From assembly GCA_964523415.1 (NCBI GenBank), contig CAZFZB010000039.1:1-22733 (forward strand): DNA of 22,733 nucleotides. The letters are read 5' to 3'. Numbering within the stretch: position 1 is the stretch's first letter; each line of letters opens with the position of its first letter. The stretch is from M0108 sp964523415. GTDB taxonomy: Bacteria; Pseudomonadota; Gammaproteobacteria; Chromatiales; Chromatiaceae. This document shows, one piece after another, positions 13,542 to 21,791 of the stretch. The notes beneath the pieces were generated by a model. It was not told the DNA's origin. It saw only the letters and a program-made list of their open reading frames with translations, and searched no databases. A program made the position numbers and the translations under genes.

Positions 13542-15112
13542 GCCGTCCCCCGGTGCTGTTCCAGCCTCAGGTTCGCGTCGCTCTCCTCGATGAGGCGGAT
13601 AAAGGCCTGCTCCATGGTCGGCTCCTCCCCGGGGTGCGAGGCCGCCCTGGCCTTGAGGGCGTCGGGGGTATCCAGTGCTATGACCCGCGCCTGGTACATG
13701 AGGGCGATCCGGTCACAGTATTCCGCCTCGTCCATGAAGTGGGTGGTGACCATCACCGTCACGCCCTTACGTACCAGGCCGTTGATGTGGGTCCAGAATT
13801 CCCGGCGGGTGATGGGATCGACCCCCGAGGTGGGCTCGTCGAGGAAGAGGACGGGCGGGCGATGCATGAGGGCGCAGGCCAGGGCCAGCCGTTGCTTGTA
13901 GCCCAGGGGCAGTTGCTCCGGGGCCCGGTCGAGGAAGGAGGAAAGCTGGAAGGTCGCCACCATCTCGGCGATGCGCTCTCGCTTCAAAGGACCATCCAGA
14001 CCCTGGACGCCGGCATAAAAGATCAGGTTCTGTCGCACGGAGAGGAGCCCGTAAAGGGAGAATTTCTGGGCCATATAACCCAGTCGCCCCTTGGCCTGGC
14101 CGCTGGCATGCCGCAGGTCGAGCCCCGCCACCCGGGCGTCGCCCTCGCTGGGCTTGAGCAGACCGCAGAGCATCTTGAAGGTGGTGGACTTGCCCGCCCC
14201 GTTGGGCCCGAGCAGGCCGAAGATCTCCCCGGGCCGCACCTGAAAGGTCACGTCGTCCGTGGCCACGAAGTCCCCGAAACGTTTGGTCAGATGGCGGCAC
14301 TCGACCACGTAGTCCAGAGTCTGCTCAAGGATCGGCATGCGTTCCGCCAGGGCCGAGGTTCCGCCCGGGCCACCCCCCAACAGGTCGACAAAGGCATCCT
14401 CGAAGCGGGGTGCTACCACCTCGAGACTGGCGCCCGCCGATTGGGCCAGGGCCTCGATCGGGGCGGAGGACTGGCCTTCCCGCAGGACGAGGCGGACTGC
14501 TTCGCCCTGGATCACCCCATCACCGACGGAGGGCAGGTCCAGAGCCTGCTGGAGCAGGGCGCGGCGGTCGCCCCGTGCACCGTTCAGGCGCAGGCAGCGA
14601 TCCGCGATGCGCCCCGTGAGGTCGGCGGGGGGGCCGGCAAAGCGCAGTTCGCCCTCATTGAGCAGCAGCACCGATTCACACCGCTCCGCCTCGTCCAGGT
14701 AGGCGGTGGCCCAGACCACGACCAGACCCTTGGCCGTCAGGGCGGCGACCATGGCCCAAAGGTCCTGGCGGCTTACGGGGTCCACCCCAACACTGGGTTC
14801 GTCCAGCAACAGGACCTTGGGCGAACCCAGCAGGGCGCAGGCCAANNNNNNNNNNNNNNNNNNNNNNNNNNNNNNNNNNNNNNNNNNNNNNNNNNNNNNN
14901 NNNNNNNNNNNNNNNNNNNNNNNNNNNNNNNNNNNNNNNNNNNNNGCCATCAGGCGGATCAGGGTGGTCTTGCCGGCCCCATCGGGACCCACGAGGCCGG
15001 TCAGTCGCCCGGCCTGGATGCGGGTGGTCAGCCCCTTGAGGGCCGGTGTTGAGCCAAATTGCTTGGTGACCGCCTCCAGCAGCACCGGGGCCGACGGGGG
15101 CTCCGTCGTCAT
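13538..15112 (-). CDS. ybhF: Double ABC ATPase of the exporter, YbhF-like (internal gap)
   Basis: One polypeptide with two nucleotide-binding domains, as in E. coli YbhF (578 residues). NBD1 has Walker A GPDGAGKTT (42-50), then the N gap, then Walker B VLLLDEPSVGVDP. Its switch position reads WATAYLDEAE, lacking the usual His. NBD2 has Walker A LLGPNGAGKST, a signature region LPLGYKQRLALACAL that departs from LSGGQ, Walker B VLFLDEPTSGVDP and an intact switch VTTHFMDEAE. So one composite site should be active and the other degenerate, a known pattern in heterodimeric exporters. About 90 residues are missing in the gap by comparison with the family. It starts 2 nt after the HlyD gene ends and powers the two permeases. 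Confidence 0.9.
   Translation of the reverse strand: MTTEPPSAPVLLEAVTKQFGSTPALKGLTTRIQAGRLTGLVGPDGAGKTTLIRLMXXXXXXXXXXXXXXXXXXXXXXXXXXXXXXXXXXLACALLGSPKVLLLDEPSVGVDPVSRQDLWAMVAALTAKGLVVVWATAYLDEAERCESVLLLNEGELRFAGPPADLTGRIADRCLRLNGARGDRRALLQQALDLPSVGDGVIQGEAVRLVLREGQSSAPIEALAQSAGASLEVVAPRFEDAFVDLLGGGPGGTSALAERMPILEQTLDYVVECRHLTKRFGDFVATDDVTFQVRPGEIFGLLGPNGAGKSTTFKMLCGLLKPSEGDARVAGLDLRHASGQAKGRLGYMAQKFSLYGLLSVRQNLIFYAGVQGLDGPLKRERIAEMVATFQLSSFLDRAPEQLPLGYKQRLALACALMHRPPVLFLDEPTSGVDPITRREFWTHINGLVRKGVTVMVTTHFMDEAEYCDRIALMYQARVIALDTPDALKARAASHPGEEPTMEQAFIRLIEESDANLRLEQHRGTA
14846..14945. other. Assembly gap (100 N)
   Basis: Exactly 100 N inside NBD1 of the ATPase gene, between Walker A and the sequence following the ABC signature. 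In relatives this segment needs about 270-290 nt, so the true gap is probably larger than the filler. Confidence 0.97.
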
Positions 15113-15114
15113 GG

Positions 15115-16191
15115 TCAGGGGTTCCCGGGATCGCCCGCGGTCAGCACCTGAACCGTCACCGGCATCCCCTGGCGCAAGCCCTCGTCGGTCTTGGGGATGA
15201 TGATCCTCAGGCGATAGACCAGATCCGTCCTCAGGGCGGTCGTCTCCACCGACTTGGGAGTGAATTCCGCCTTGGGTGAGACAAAACCAATGTGGCCCGC
15301 GTACACCTGGCTGGAGCTGTCGGTGGTCACCCGCACTGGGGTACCGGGTGCCACCTGCCCCAGTTGGGGCTCCGCCACATAGGCGCGCACATAGACGGGG
15401 TCCTGTAGGGATAGGGTATAGACCGGCGTCTGGCTGGTCACCATGCTGCCCGGCTCTAGGATCCGGTTCGTGATCACCCCATCCGCGGGGGCAATCAGAC
15501 GGGTGTCGTCCAGGGCGGTCTGGGCCTGTTCGCGGGCGGCGGTGGCGGCGGCGAGGCTGGCCTCGGCGGCGCTGATGTCCTCGACCCGGGCACCCTCCCT
15601 TTGGAGGGACTGCGTCTGCTGGGCCATGTTCAGGCCAGCGACCGCCTCGTCATGATCGGCGTGGACCTTGTCCAGTTCCTGCTGGCTGGTGAAGGCGGTG
15701 GCAGCCAACTCCTTCTGCCGTTTGAGTTCGACGGCCAGGCGTTTTTCCATGGCCGTGAAGAGGGACACCTCCGCCTCGGAGCGTTTGATCTCCTGAGGGC
15801 GATTCCCGCGACGCAACTTCTCGAGTTCGGCCGCGGCTCGCCTTTGCTCCGCCTCGGCGGCCGCGAGGGCAGTGCGGTAGGGGCGGGCGTCCAACTCGGC
15901 GAGCAGATCACCCTGGCGCACCCGCGCGCCTTCCTCATACAAAAGGGACTCCATGCGCCCTGGCTGCCGGAAGGCGAGTTCGACCTCGCGGATATCCACA
16001 TTACCATAGAGCGTCAGGTTTGGGTCATGCCTCCCGCCCCGGCCCCAGAGCCACCAGGCCGTAGCGATGAGGGCAACCAGGATGATCAGGGCCAGGAGTC
16101 TCAGGGATACTTTCACGGGCAATCGTCGGAATCGGGCAACACAGGGCTGGAGGCCTACCGGGGAGGGATGGTCCCGGCCGACTCCCGGCAT
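15115..16191 (-). CDS. ybhG: HlyD/membrane-fusion protein, YbhG-like
   Basis: A periplasmic adaptor linking the inner-membrane ABC exporter to an outer-membrane channel of the TolC type (none in the window). A single membrane anchor LRLLALIILVALIATAWWLW is followed by the beta-barrel/lipoyl start LTLYGNVDIREVELAF, an Ala/Glu/Gln-rich coiled-coil hairpin (about residues 100-220), the second lipoyl half (LIAPADGVITNRILEPG) and the barrel with FVSPKAEFTPKSVET...RTDLVYRL, diagnostic for YbhG. The reading from ATG 16191 gives 358 residues with a 27-residue basic leader. A GTG at 16116 would give 333 residues, nearer the family length of 332. Neither has a good Shine-Dalgarno sequence, so the start is uncertain. 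It is the first gene of the exporter block and divergent from yajC by 163 bp. The TetR regulator found before E. coli ybhG is absent here. Confidence 0.9.
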   Translation of the reverse strand: MPGVGRDHPSPVGLQPCVARFRRLPVKVSLRLLALIILVALIATAWWLWGRGGRHDPNLTLYGNVDIREVELAFRQPGRMESLLYEEGARVRQGDLLAELDARPYRTALAAAEAEQRRAAAELEKLRRGNRPQEIKRSEAEVSLFTAMEKRLAVELKRQKELAATAFTSQQELDKVHADHDEAVAGLNMAQQTQSLQREGARVEDISAAEASLAAATAAREQAQTALDDTRLIAPADGVITNRILEPGSMVTSQTPVYTLSLQDPVYVRAYVAEPQLGQVAPGTPVRVTTDSSSQVYAGHIGFVSPKAEFTPKSVETTALRTDLVYRLRIIIPKTDEGLRQGMPVTVQVLTAGDPGNP

Positions 16192-16354
16192 TATCCGCCG
16201 GGGCCGGGATACTGACCACTATCAGGCGTGGCCAAGGGAGAGGCGGCGGGAAAATATTTTTTCAAGGCACCCCCTTTCTCAGACATGGCATAATGCCCGT
16301 TGAATTATTACCAAGGCGCCGCCTGGCGACGCCCTTCCATGTCGAGGTCTAACC

Positions 16355-16690
16355 ATGAGCTTTTTCATCTCCGACGCCCTGGCCCAGGAGGCCGCTGGCG
16401 CCGCGGCCCAAAGCGATCCCCTCCTGAGCCTGCTCTTTCCTATTGGCCTGGTGGTGCTGCTCTACTTTATGATGATCCGCCCTCAGGTCAAACGCCAGAA
16501 GGAGCACAAGAAGATGGTCGAGGCCCTCGCCAAGGGCGACGAGATCGTCACCGCCGGCGGTATCGCCGGTCGAGTCCTGGACCTGGGGGAAAACTTCGCC
16601 CTGGTCGAGGTCGCCGAGGGCGTACAGATCAAGATGCGCCGCGCCGCCGTGGAGACCGTACTGCCCAAGGGTTCCCTCAAGGAACTCTGA
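16355..16690 (+). CDS. yajC: Sec translocase accessory subunit YajC
   Basis: A 111-residue protein with a single membrane helix (about 22-42, LLSLLFPIGLVVLLYFMMIR) followed by a cytoplasmic domain starting RPQVKRQKEHKKMVEALAKGDEIVTAGGIAG, the family signature. It joins SecDF in the holotranslocon that helps preprotein release and membrane protein insertion. GAGG stands 7 nt before the ATG. It begins the yajC-secD-secF unit. Its upstream neighbour tgt has been displaced, so it needs its own promoter in the 163-bp divergent region. A CATAAT near 16290 could be a -10, but no -35 is clear. Confidence 0.96.
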   Translation: MSFFISDALAQEAAGAAAQSDPLLSLLFPIGLVVLLYFMMIRPQVKRQKEHKKMVEALAKGDEIVTAGGIAGRVLDLGENFALVEVAEGVQIKMRRAAVETVLPKGSLKEL

Positions 16691-16717
16691 TCCTCGCCTT
16701 GGCCGGGCCGGTCATGC

Positions 16718-16751
16718 CTGCCGGCTCGGTGCTCGGTAGCTACGCCGGCAG
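16718..16751 (+). other. Inverted repeat in the yajC-secD intergenic region
   Basis: CTGCCGGC (16718-16725) and GCCGGCAG (16744-16751) are perfect arms of 8 bp around an 18-nt spacer, within a 136-bp gap unusually long for this operon. It has no T-tract, so it is more likely an mRNA structure or processing site than a terminator. Confidence 0.4.
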
Positions 16752-16826
16752 CGGCCACCCTGATCCTTGCCGCGGACCTGCCCCCTAACCCTGGGTCCGC
16801 CGTGATCCCCGCGAGAACCGATCCCC

Positions 16827-18683
16827 ATGAATCGTTATCCCCTTTGGAAAAATCTGCTGATATTGGGCATCCTCCTGGTGAGCCTGGTATTGGCCCTGCC
16901 GAATTTCTTCCCCCAGGACCCCTCGATCGAGGTCTCCGCCGCGCGCAAGACCGAGATGACCGCCGCCAGCGCCGATGAGATTCGCGCCGCCCTGGAGAAT
17001 GCCAAGGTTCCCTTCAAACGGGTCGATCCCCTGGAGGGGGGTAAGATCCTGGTGCGCTTTGCCAACTCCGGCGATCAACTGCGCGGGCAGGAGGTCATCG
17101 AGGACACCCTGTCCTCCCGCTACCGCAGTGCCCTCACCCTGTCCACGGACCTGCCCCGTTGGATACGGGCCCTGGGTCTCAGGCCCATGACCCTGGGGCT
17201 GGACCTGCGGGGCGGGGTCTATGTGCTCATCGACGTGGACATGGAGGCCGCCGTGGATCAGGCCCTGGACCGTTATGTCGAGGATATCCGCACCCAGTTG
17301 CGGGACGCCAAGATCCGCTACACCACGGTCAGCCGGGTGCAACGCCAGGTGGTCGTGCGGTTCGCGGACGCGGCATCCCGTGACGCGGGGGATAAGGTGA
17401 TCTCCAAGCAATTTGGGGATCTGAAGATGGATACCCAGGAGCAGGGTGGCGACTTCCTGGTCACCTTGGCCATGACCCCGGCCCAACAGAAGCAGCTCCA
17501 GGACTTCGCCCTCCAGCAGAACGTCACGACCCTGCGCAACCGGGTCAATGCCCTGGGCGTGGCCGAGCCGAATATCGCCCGCCAGGGTGATCGGCGCATC
17601 GTGGTGCAATTGCCCGGTGCCCAGGATCCCGGTCGCCTCAAGGAGATACTGGGGGCTACCGCGACCCTGGAGTATCGCCTGGTGGACACCGAGCACAGCG
17701 TGGCGGATGCCGAGGCTGGCAAGGTGCCAGCGGCGAGCCGCCTCTATCACGATCGGGACGGGCGTCCGGTCCTACTCAAGCGCCGGGTCATCGTCACCGG
17801 CGATCAGATCACCGACGCGGCCTCCGGCTTCGACTCCCACAGCGGCACGCCCATGGTCACCGTGAGCCTGGATGCCCCCGGTGGGCGGCGCATGTTCGAT
17901 ATGACGACGGAAAATGTCGGCAAGCCCATGGCCGTGGTCTTCATCGAAAACCGCACCACCACCAAGCAGGTGGATGGCAAGCCGGTCAAGCAGACCCAGA
18001 AGGTGGAAGAGGTCATCAGCGTCGCCACCATCCGGGAGCCCTTTGGGCGCCGTTTCCAGACCACGGGCCTGGATAGTTCCGAGGAGGCCCACAACCTGGC
18101 CCTGCTGTTGCGCGCCGGGGCCCTGGCCGCCCCTATCCAGATCGTGGAGGAACGCACCGTGGGTCCCAGCCTGGGCCAGGACAACATCGATCAGGGCCTG
18201 CTGTCGGTGATCCTTGGCTTCCTCGCCGTCGTCGGCTTCATGGCCTACTACTACAGTTGGTTCGGGGTGATCGCCAACCTGGTGCTGTTGCTGAACCTGG
18301 TCCTGATCGTGGCGATCATGGGGCTTTTGGATGCGACCCTGACCATGCCCGGCATCGCCGGCATGGTGCTGACCATCGGCATGGCGGTGGATGCGAATGT
18401 GCTGATCTTCGAGCGAATGCGCGAGGAGATCCGCAATGGCAGTACCCCCCAGGCCAGTATCGCGGCGGGCTATGACAAGGCCCTGTCGGCCATCGTTGAC
18501 GGTAACGTGACGACCCTGATCGCCGCCGTGGTCCTGTTCAGCTTCGGCACCGGGCCTATCAAGGGCTTTGCGGTCACCCTGACCGTGGGTCTGATCGCCT
18601 CCATGTTCACCGCCATCACCTGCAGCCGCGCCATGATCAATTGGATCTGGGGCGGTCGGCGCTTATCGCGCCTGCCCGTCTGA
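16827..18683 (+). CDS. secD: Protein translocase subunit SecD
   Basis: 618 residues, the normal size for gammaproteobacterial SecD. It uses the proton motive force to pull and release exported proteins on the periplasmic side. One N-terminal membrane helix (about 8-26) is followed by a large periplasmic part, with the P1 head and base reading LGLDLRGGVYVLIDVDME (the conserved D1 motif). The membrane block of five helices begins near residue 455 (LLSVILGFLAVVGFMAYYY) and contains the conserved PGIAGMVLTIGMAVDANVLIFERMREE (motif D4, with the proton-relay Asp) and the late motif GTGPIKGFAVTLTVGLIASMFTA. No strong ribosome binding site precedes the ATG; GAGA lies 11 nt upstream. It stands between yajC and secF, as usual. 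Confidence 0.97.
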   Translation: MNRYPLWKNLLILGILLVSLVLALPNFFPQDPSIEVSAARKTEMTAASADEIRAALENAKVPFKRVDPLEGGKILVRFANSGDQLRGQEVIEDTLSSRYRSALTLSTDLPRWIRALGLRPMTLGLDLRGGVYVLIDVDMEAAVDQALDRYVEDIRTQLRDAKIRYTTVSRVQRQVVVRFADAASRDAGDKVISKQFGDLKMDTQEQGGDFLVTLAMTPAQQKQLQDFALQQNVTTLRNRVNALGVAEPNIARQGDRRIVVQLPGAQDPGRLKEILGATATLEYRLVDTEHSVADAEAGKVPAASRLYHDRDGRPVLLKRRVIVTGDQITDAASGFDSHSGTPMVTVSLDAPGGRRMFDMTTENVGKPMAVVFIENRTTTKQVDGKPVKQTQKVEEVISVATIREPFGRRFQTTGLDSSEEAHNLALLLRAGALAAPIQIVEERTVGPSLGQDNIDQGLLSVILGFLAVVGFMAYYYSWFGVIANLVLLLNLVLIVAIMGLLDATLTMPGIAGMVLTIGMAVDANVLIFERMREEIRNGSTPQASIAAGYDKALSAIVDGNVTTLIAAVVLFSFGTGPIKGFAVTLTVGLIASMFTAITCSRAMINWIWGGRRLSRLPV

Positions 18684-18693
18684 GGGATCCATC

Positions 18694-19629
18694 ATGCGTG
18701 AAATCAAGTTCGGCACCATTGACTACATGGCCCAGCGCTGGAAAGCCCTGGTCTTCTCCGGTGTGCTCATTCTTATTACCCTCGTTTCGCTGGCGGTCCA
18801 GGGCCTCAACTATGGCCTGGACTTCACGGGTGGCACCGTCATCGAGTTGGGCTATCAGGAGCCGATCGACGCCGCCGAGGTGCGCAACGTCCTGGAGGCC
18901 GCTGGTCTGCCCGGGATTACGGTGCAGCACTTCGGCAGCAACCGCGATGTGCTGCTGCGCATTCCCCCCAGCGGCGAGACCAATAATGCCGCCTTGAGTC
19001 AGAAGGTCTTCGAAGCCCTGGCGACTGCCGTGGGTGGCAAGGTGGAGATGCGGCGGGTGGAGTTCGTGGGTCCCCAGGTCGGTAAGGAACTGACCGAGCA
19101 GGGTGGGCTGGCCGTCCTTTATTCGGTCATTGGTATCTTGATTTATGTAGCCCTGCGCTTCGAATGGCGCTTCTCCGTGGGCGCCATCGCCGCCACCCTG
19201 CACGACGCCATCATCTGTCTCGGCGTCTTCACCCTCTTCCAGCTTGAATTCGATCTCAATGTCCTGGCCTCCATCCTGACCGTCATCGGTTACTCCCTCA
19301 ACGACACCATCGTCATCTTCGACCGGGTGCGCGAGAACTTCCGCAAGGTACGTAAGGGCACCCCCCTGGAGATCATGAACCAGTCGGTCAACGAGACCAT
19401 GTCCCGCACCGTCATCACCGCGGGTACCGTCTTCCTGGTGGTGTTGGCCCTCTATTTCTTCGGTGGCGAAACCCTGCGTGGTTTCTCCCTGGTGATGATC
19501 GTGGGCGTCATCTCGGGCACCTTTTCCACCATCTACATCGCCAGCAACGTGGCCATCCTGTTGGGGGTCAGCCCCGCCAACCTGGCCCTGGTCAAGAAGG
19601 GTGGAGACAACGTGGGGGCTCAAGTCTAG
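18694..19629 (+). CDS. secF: Protein translocase subunit SecF
   Basis: 311 residues (E. coli 323). It starts 10 nt after secD with GAGGGAT before the ATG. The N-terminal helix (about 17-37) precedes GLDFTGGTVIEL, the SecF counterpart of the SecD D1 motif. Five helices follow from about 138. The conserved VIGYSLNDTIVIFDRVRENFRK carries the proton-path Asp, and the FGGETLRGFSLVMIVGVISGTFSTIYIAS segment closes the RND-like core. It forms a one-to-one complex with SecD in the inner membrane. The transcription unit probably ends just after it, where a GC-rich inverted repeat lies. Confidence 0.97.
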   Translation: MREIKFGTIDYMAQRWKALVFSGVLILITLVSLAVQGLNYGLDFTGGTVIELGYQEPIDAAEVRNVLEAAGLPGITVQHFGSNRDVLLRIPPSGETNNAALSQKVFEALATAVGGKVEMRRVEFVGPQVGKELTEQGGLAVLYSVIGILIYVALRFEWRFSVGAIAATLHDAIICLGVFTLFQLEFDLNVLASILTVIGYSLNDTIVIFDRVRENFRKVRKGTPLEIMNQSVNETMSRTVITAGTVFLVVLALYFFGGETLRGFSLVMIVGVISGTFSTIYIASNVAILLGVSPANLALVKKGGDNVGAQV

Positions 19630-19643
19630 TAGGGGCCCCTCCT

Positions 19644-19680
19644 GCCGGGCCGGGGTACCCCGATCACGCCTTGGCCCGGC
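19644..19680 (+). terminator. GC-rich inverted repeat after secF, weak terminator candidate
   Basis: GCCGGGCC (19644-19651) and GGCCCGGC (19673-19680) are perfect 8-bp arms, and an inner palindrome GGGGTACCCC sits in the loop. No T-tract follows, so Rho-independent function is doubtful. Confidence 0.35.
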
Positions 19681-19724
19681 CATTCGCGAACCCTTATGAA
19701 GTATCAAGGTGTTCTCTTCCGGTA

Positions 19725-19759
19725 TTGACCGTCAACCTGAATAGACCTTCAACCTAAAT
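19725..19759 (+). repeat. Dyad and direct repeat just before the CNNM gene
   Basis: TTGAC-C-GTCAA (19725-19735) is a short palindrome. GTCAACCTGAAT (19731-19742) and TTCAACCTAAAT (19748-19759) form a 12-bp direct repeat with two mismatches, the second copy running into the start codon. There is no purine-rich ribosome binding site here, so this sequence replaces it. A regulator binding site is possible but unproven. Confidence 0.3.
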
Positions 19760-21164
19760 GGAAAGCCATCTGATCTTCAACCTCCTCGCCGTCATCCTGC
19801 TGGTGATGGGCAACGCCTTCTTCGTCGGTTCCGAGATCGCCTTGACCTCGGCGCGCCGCAGTCGAATCAAGCAATTGGCGGATACTGGCAACAATGCCGC
19901 CCATACCGTGCAATTGCTGCACAAGGAGCCTGAACGCTTCTACTCGGTGACCCAGATCGGCATCACCCTGGTTTCCCTCGCCCTGGGCGCCATCGGTATC
20001 ACCACCATGGAACATCTCATCGACCCCGTCTTCGAGGCCCTGGCCTCAGCCTTGGGCGGTCACGCCTTGGTGGATGTCGCCCATACAGCGGCCTATATCT
20101 TCGGCTTCGTCGTCATCTCCTTCCTGCACGTCGTGGGTGGCGAACTGGCCCCCAAGGTCCTGGCCTTCCATAAGGCCGAGACCCTGAGCCTGGCCGTGGC
20201 GGGGATCATGAATTTCCTTTACACCAGCCTCAAGCCCCTGATCTGGGTCATGAACAAGTCTTCGGAGGGTCTGTTGTGGGTCTTCGGTCAACGGGACCTT
20301 TCCAAGGGAGGTGCCGGGCACTTTTCCATTACGGAGGAGGAGATCCGTACCATCCTGACGGCGAGTGAGCATGACGGCGTCCTCAACCCAGAGGAGACCC
20401 AGATGATCCGGGGTGTGTTCGACCTGGATGAGCAGCAGGTCCGGGACGCCATGGTGCCCCGGACCGATATCACCGCCATCAGCAAGGATGCCACGGTGGC
20501 GGAGGCCCTGAACATGTTCAGGGACGGTCGTCACGCCCGTTACCCGGTCTACGATGGCAGCCTGGACGATATGGTGGGCATGGTCGCCATCAAGGAACTC
20601 CTCAGCAGCCTGTCCGAAACGGATGATGTCGCCCCCATCAAGCAGAACCGCATCGAGAATATCATGCTACCCCTGCACATGGTCCCCGAGACCCTGGCCC
20701 TCAGTGAGTTGCTCAAGGATTTCAAGCGCACCGGCCAGCAACTGGCCGTGGTGGTGGATGAATACGGTGGTACCGCCGGCATGATTACCCTGGAGGACAT
20801 CCTGGAGGAGATCGTTGGCGACTACTCGGATGAGTTCAGCAAGCACAAACACCGTTACGTCAAGAAGTTGAGCGGTAGCCAATACGCCATCGACGCGGGC
20901 ATCCGCACCTCGGATCTGGAGTCGCTCGTGAGCTTTCCCTTCCCGGAGGGTGACTTTGTCACCCTGGGTGGCCTGGTGTACCACCAGTTGGGCCGCATCC
21001 CCCAAATCGGCGACGAGGTGTCCCTGGAGGGGGCACGCCTGCAGGTGCTCGAGATGGACAAACACCGCATCACCAAGGTCCTCTTCCAGGACCTGGCGAT
21101 TGCCGAGGATGGGTCCATTGGGCTTGCCGAAACCCTCTCCCCGCCGGATGAGGAGCCGGTCTAG
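19758..21164 (+). CDS. CNNM/CorC-HlyC family membrane protein with CBS pair
   Basis: 468 residues. The N-terminal CNNM (DUF21) domain, about 1-190, has three to four membrane helices and the conserved NAFFVGSEIALTSARRSRIKQL. A tandem CBS (Bateman) module lies at about 215-345 (MVPRTDITAISKDATVAEAL; VVVDEYGGTAGMITLEDILEEIVGD). A CorC_HlyC domain at about 355-440 closes the protein. Family members are often labelled hemolysin for historical reasons but are Mg2+/Co2+ transporters or efflux regulators; ATP binding to the CBS pair is typical. The ion handled here is not known. The ATG at 19758 lacks a Shine-Dalgarno sequence. It is monocistronic by spacing (128 bp after secF, 133 bp before the rlpA-like gene). 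Confidence 0.92.
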   Translation: MESHLIFNLLAVILLVMGNAFFVGSEIALTSARRSRIKQLADTGNNAAHTVQLLHKEPERFYSVTQIGITLVSLALGAIGITTMEHLIDPVFEALASALGGHALVDVAHTAAYIFGFVVISFLHVVGGELAPKVLAFHKAETLSLAVAGIMNFLYTSLKPLIWVMNKSSEGLLWVFGQRDLSKGGAGHFSITEEEIRTILTASEHDGVLNPEETQMIRGVFDLDEQQVRDAMVPRTDITAISKDATVAEALNMFRDGRHARYPVYDGSLDDMVGMVAIKELLSSLSETDDVAPIKQNRIENIMLPLHMVPETLALSELLKDFKRTGQQLAVVVDEYGGTAGMITLEDILEEIVGDYSDEFSKHKHRYVKKLSGSQYAIDAGIRTSDLESLVSFPFPEGDFVTLGGLVYHQLGRIPQIGDEVSLEGARLQVLEMDKHRITKVLFQDLAIAEDGSIGLAETLSPPDEEPV

Positions 21165-21297
21165 CCAGTCGGGCACCTGGCTTTTTGGTCCCTTCCTGTG
21201 GTAACCTACGCCTTCATCTTTTTGGCAGATCGAGGTAAATATCTGTATTTGAAAGCAATTGCATGATGTTTATACCGATCGATTAACGAGGTTACTC

Positions 21298-21750
21298 TTG
21301 AATACACGACATGAACCCCGCTCGAAGGCTCGGTTTTTTCGCTTCAGGATCGCCGGATTTTCACCTTTAACCCTAATGTTAGCCCTGGCCCTACCCCTGG
21401 GTTTTTCATCTCACGCCGATGCCGCGGGCAAGAGAATGCCCAAAGGCTCCGATTATTCCAATGGCCAGCAGGTGGGCAAGGCCTCCTGGTATGGCCCTGG
21501 GTTCCACGGCAGGAAGACCGCGAGCGGTCAGCCCTTCAACCAGAATGACCTCACCGCCGCCCATCCCCGCCTGCCCTTGGGGAGCCGGGCCAAGGTCACC
21601 AACCTGAATAATGGCAAGGAGGTCGAGGTCACCATCAATGACCGGGGGCCCCATCGGGGCGGACGTATCATCGACCTCTCCCGCGCCGCCGCGCGGATGC
21701 TCGCCATGGGTGGCACCGCCCGCGTCAGCGTGGTGGCACTGACGAACTAA
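21298..21750 (+). CDS. Secreted RlpA-like double-psi beta-barrel protein
   Basis: 150 residues when read from TTG at 21298. That start is chosen because GAGG lies 6 nt upstream and it gives a normal signal peptide: basic n-region, hydrophobic LMLALALPLGF, cleavage after ADA near residue 43. Another TTG at 21259 in the same frame lacks a ribosome binding site. The mature part (YSNGQQVGKASWYGPGFHGRKTASGQPFN...) is an RlpA-type DPBB domain with the conserved NDRGPHRGGRIIDLSRAAA. RlpA of Pseudomonas is a lytic transglycosylase acting on stem-less peptidoglycan at the septum. This one lacks both the lipobox cysteine and the C-terminal SPOR domain of that protein, so it would be soluble in the periplasm or exported. 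Whether it is catalytic is unknown. Confidence 0.88.
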   Translation: MNTRHEPRSKARFFRFRIAGFSPLTLMLALALPLGFSSHADAAGKRMPKGSDYSNGQQVGKASWYGPGFHGRKTASGQPFNQNDLTAAHPRLPLGSRAKVTNLNNGKEVEVTINDRGPHRGGRIIDLSRAAARMLAMGGTARVSVVALTN

Positions 21751-21765
21751 CTTCCCGTCAAGTCT

Positions 21766-21791
21766 CAGCGAGGGCGCATGCGCCCTCGCTG
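21766..21791. terminator. Perfect 26-bp palindrome after the rlpA-like gene
   Basis: The arms CAGCGAGGGCGCA and TGCGCCCTCGCTG are exactly complementary with no spacer; as RNA, a stem of about 11 bp with a 4-nt loop would form. It lies 16 bp after the stop codon, in terminator position, but only TGTCCC follows and there is no U-tract. It could stabilise the mRNA 3' end or be a protein-binding palindrome. Confidence 0.5.

Noticed and set aside
13553..15052. 499-codon plus-strand frame opposite the ATPase gene
   Set aside because: Antisense shadow crossing the N run; the minus strand carries all ABC motifs.
16785..17750. 321-codon minus-strand frame opposite secD
   Set aside because: Shadow of the conserved secD gene.
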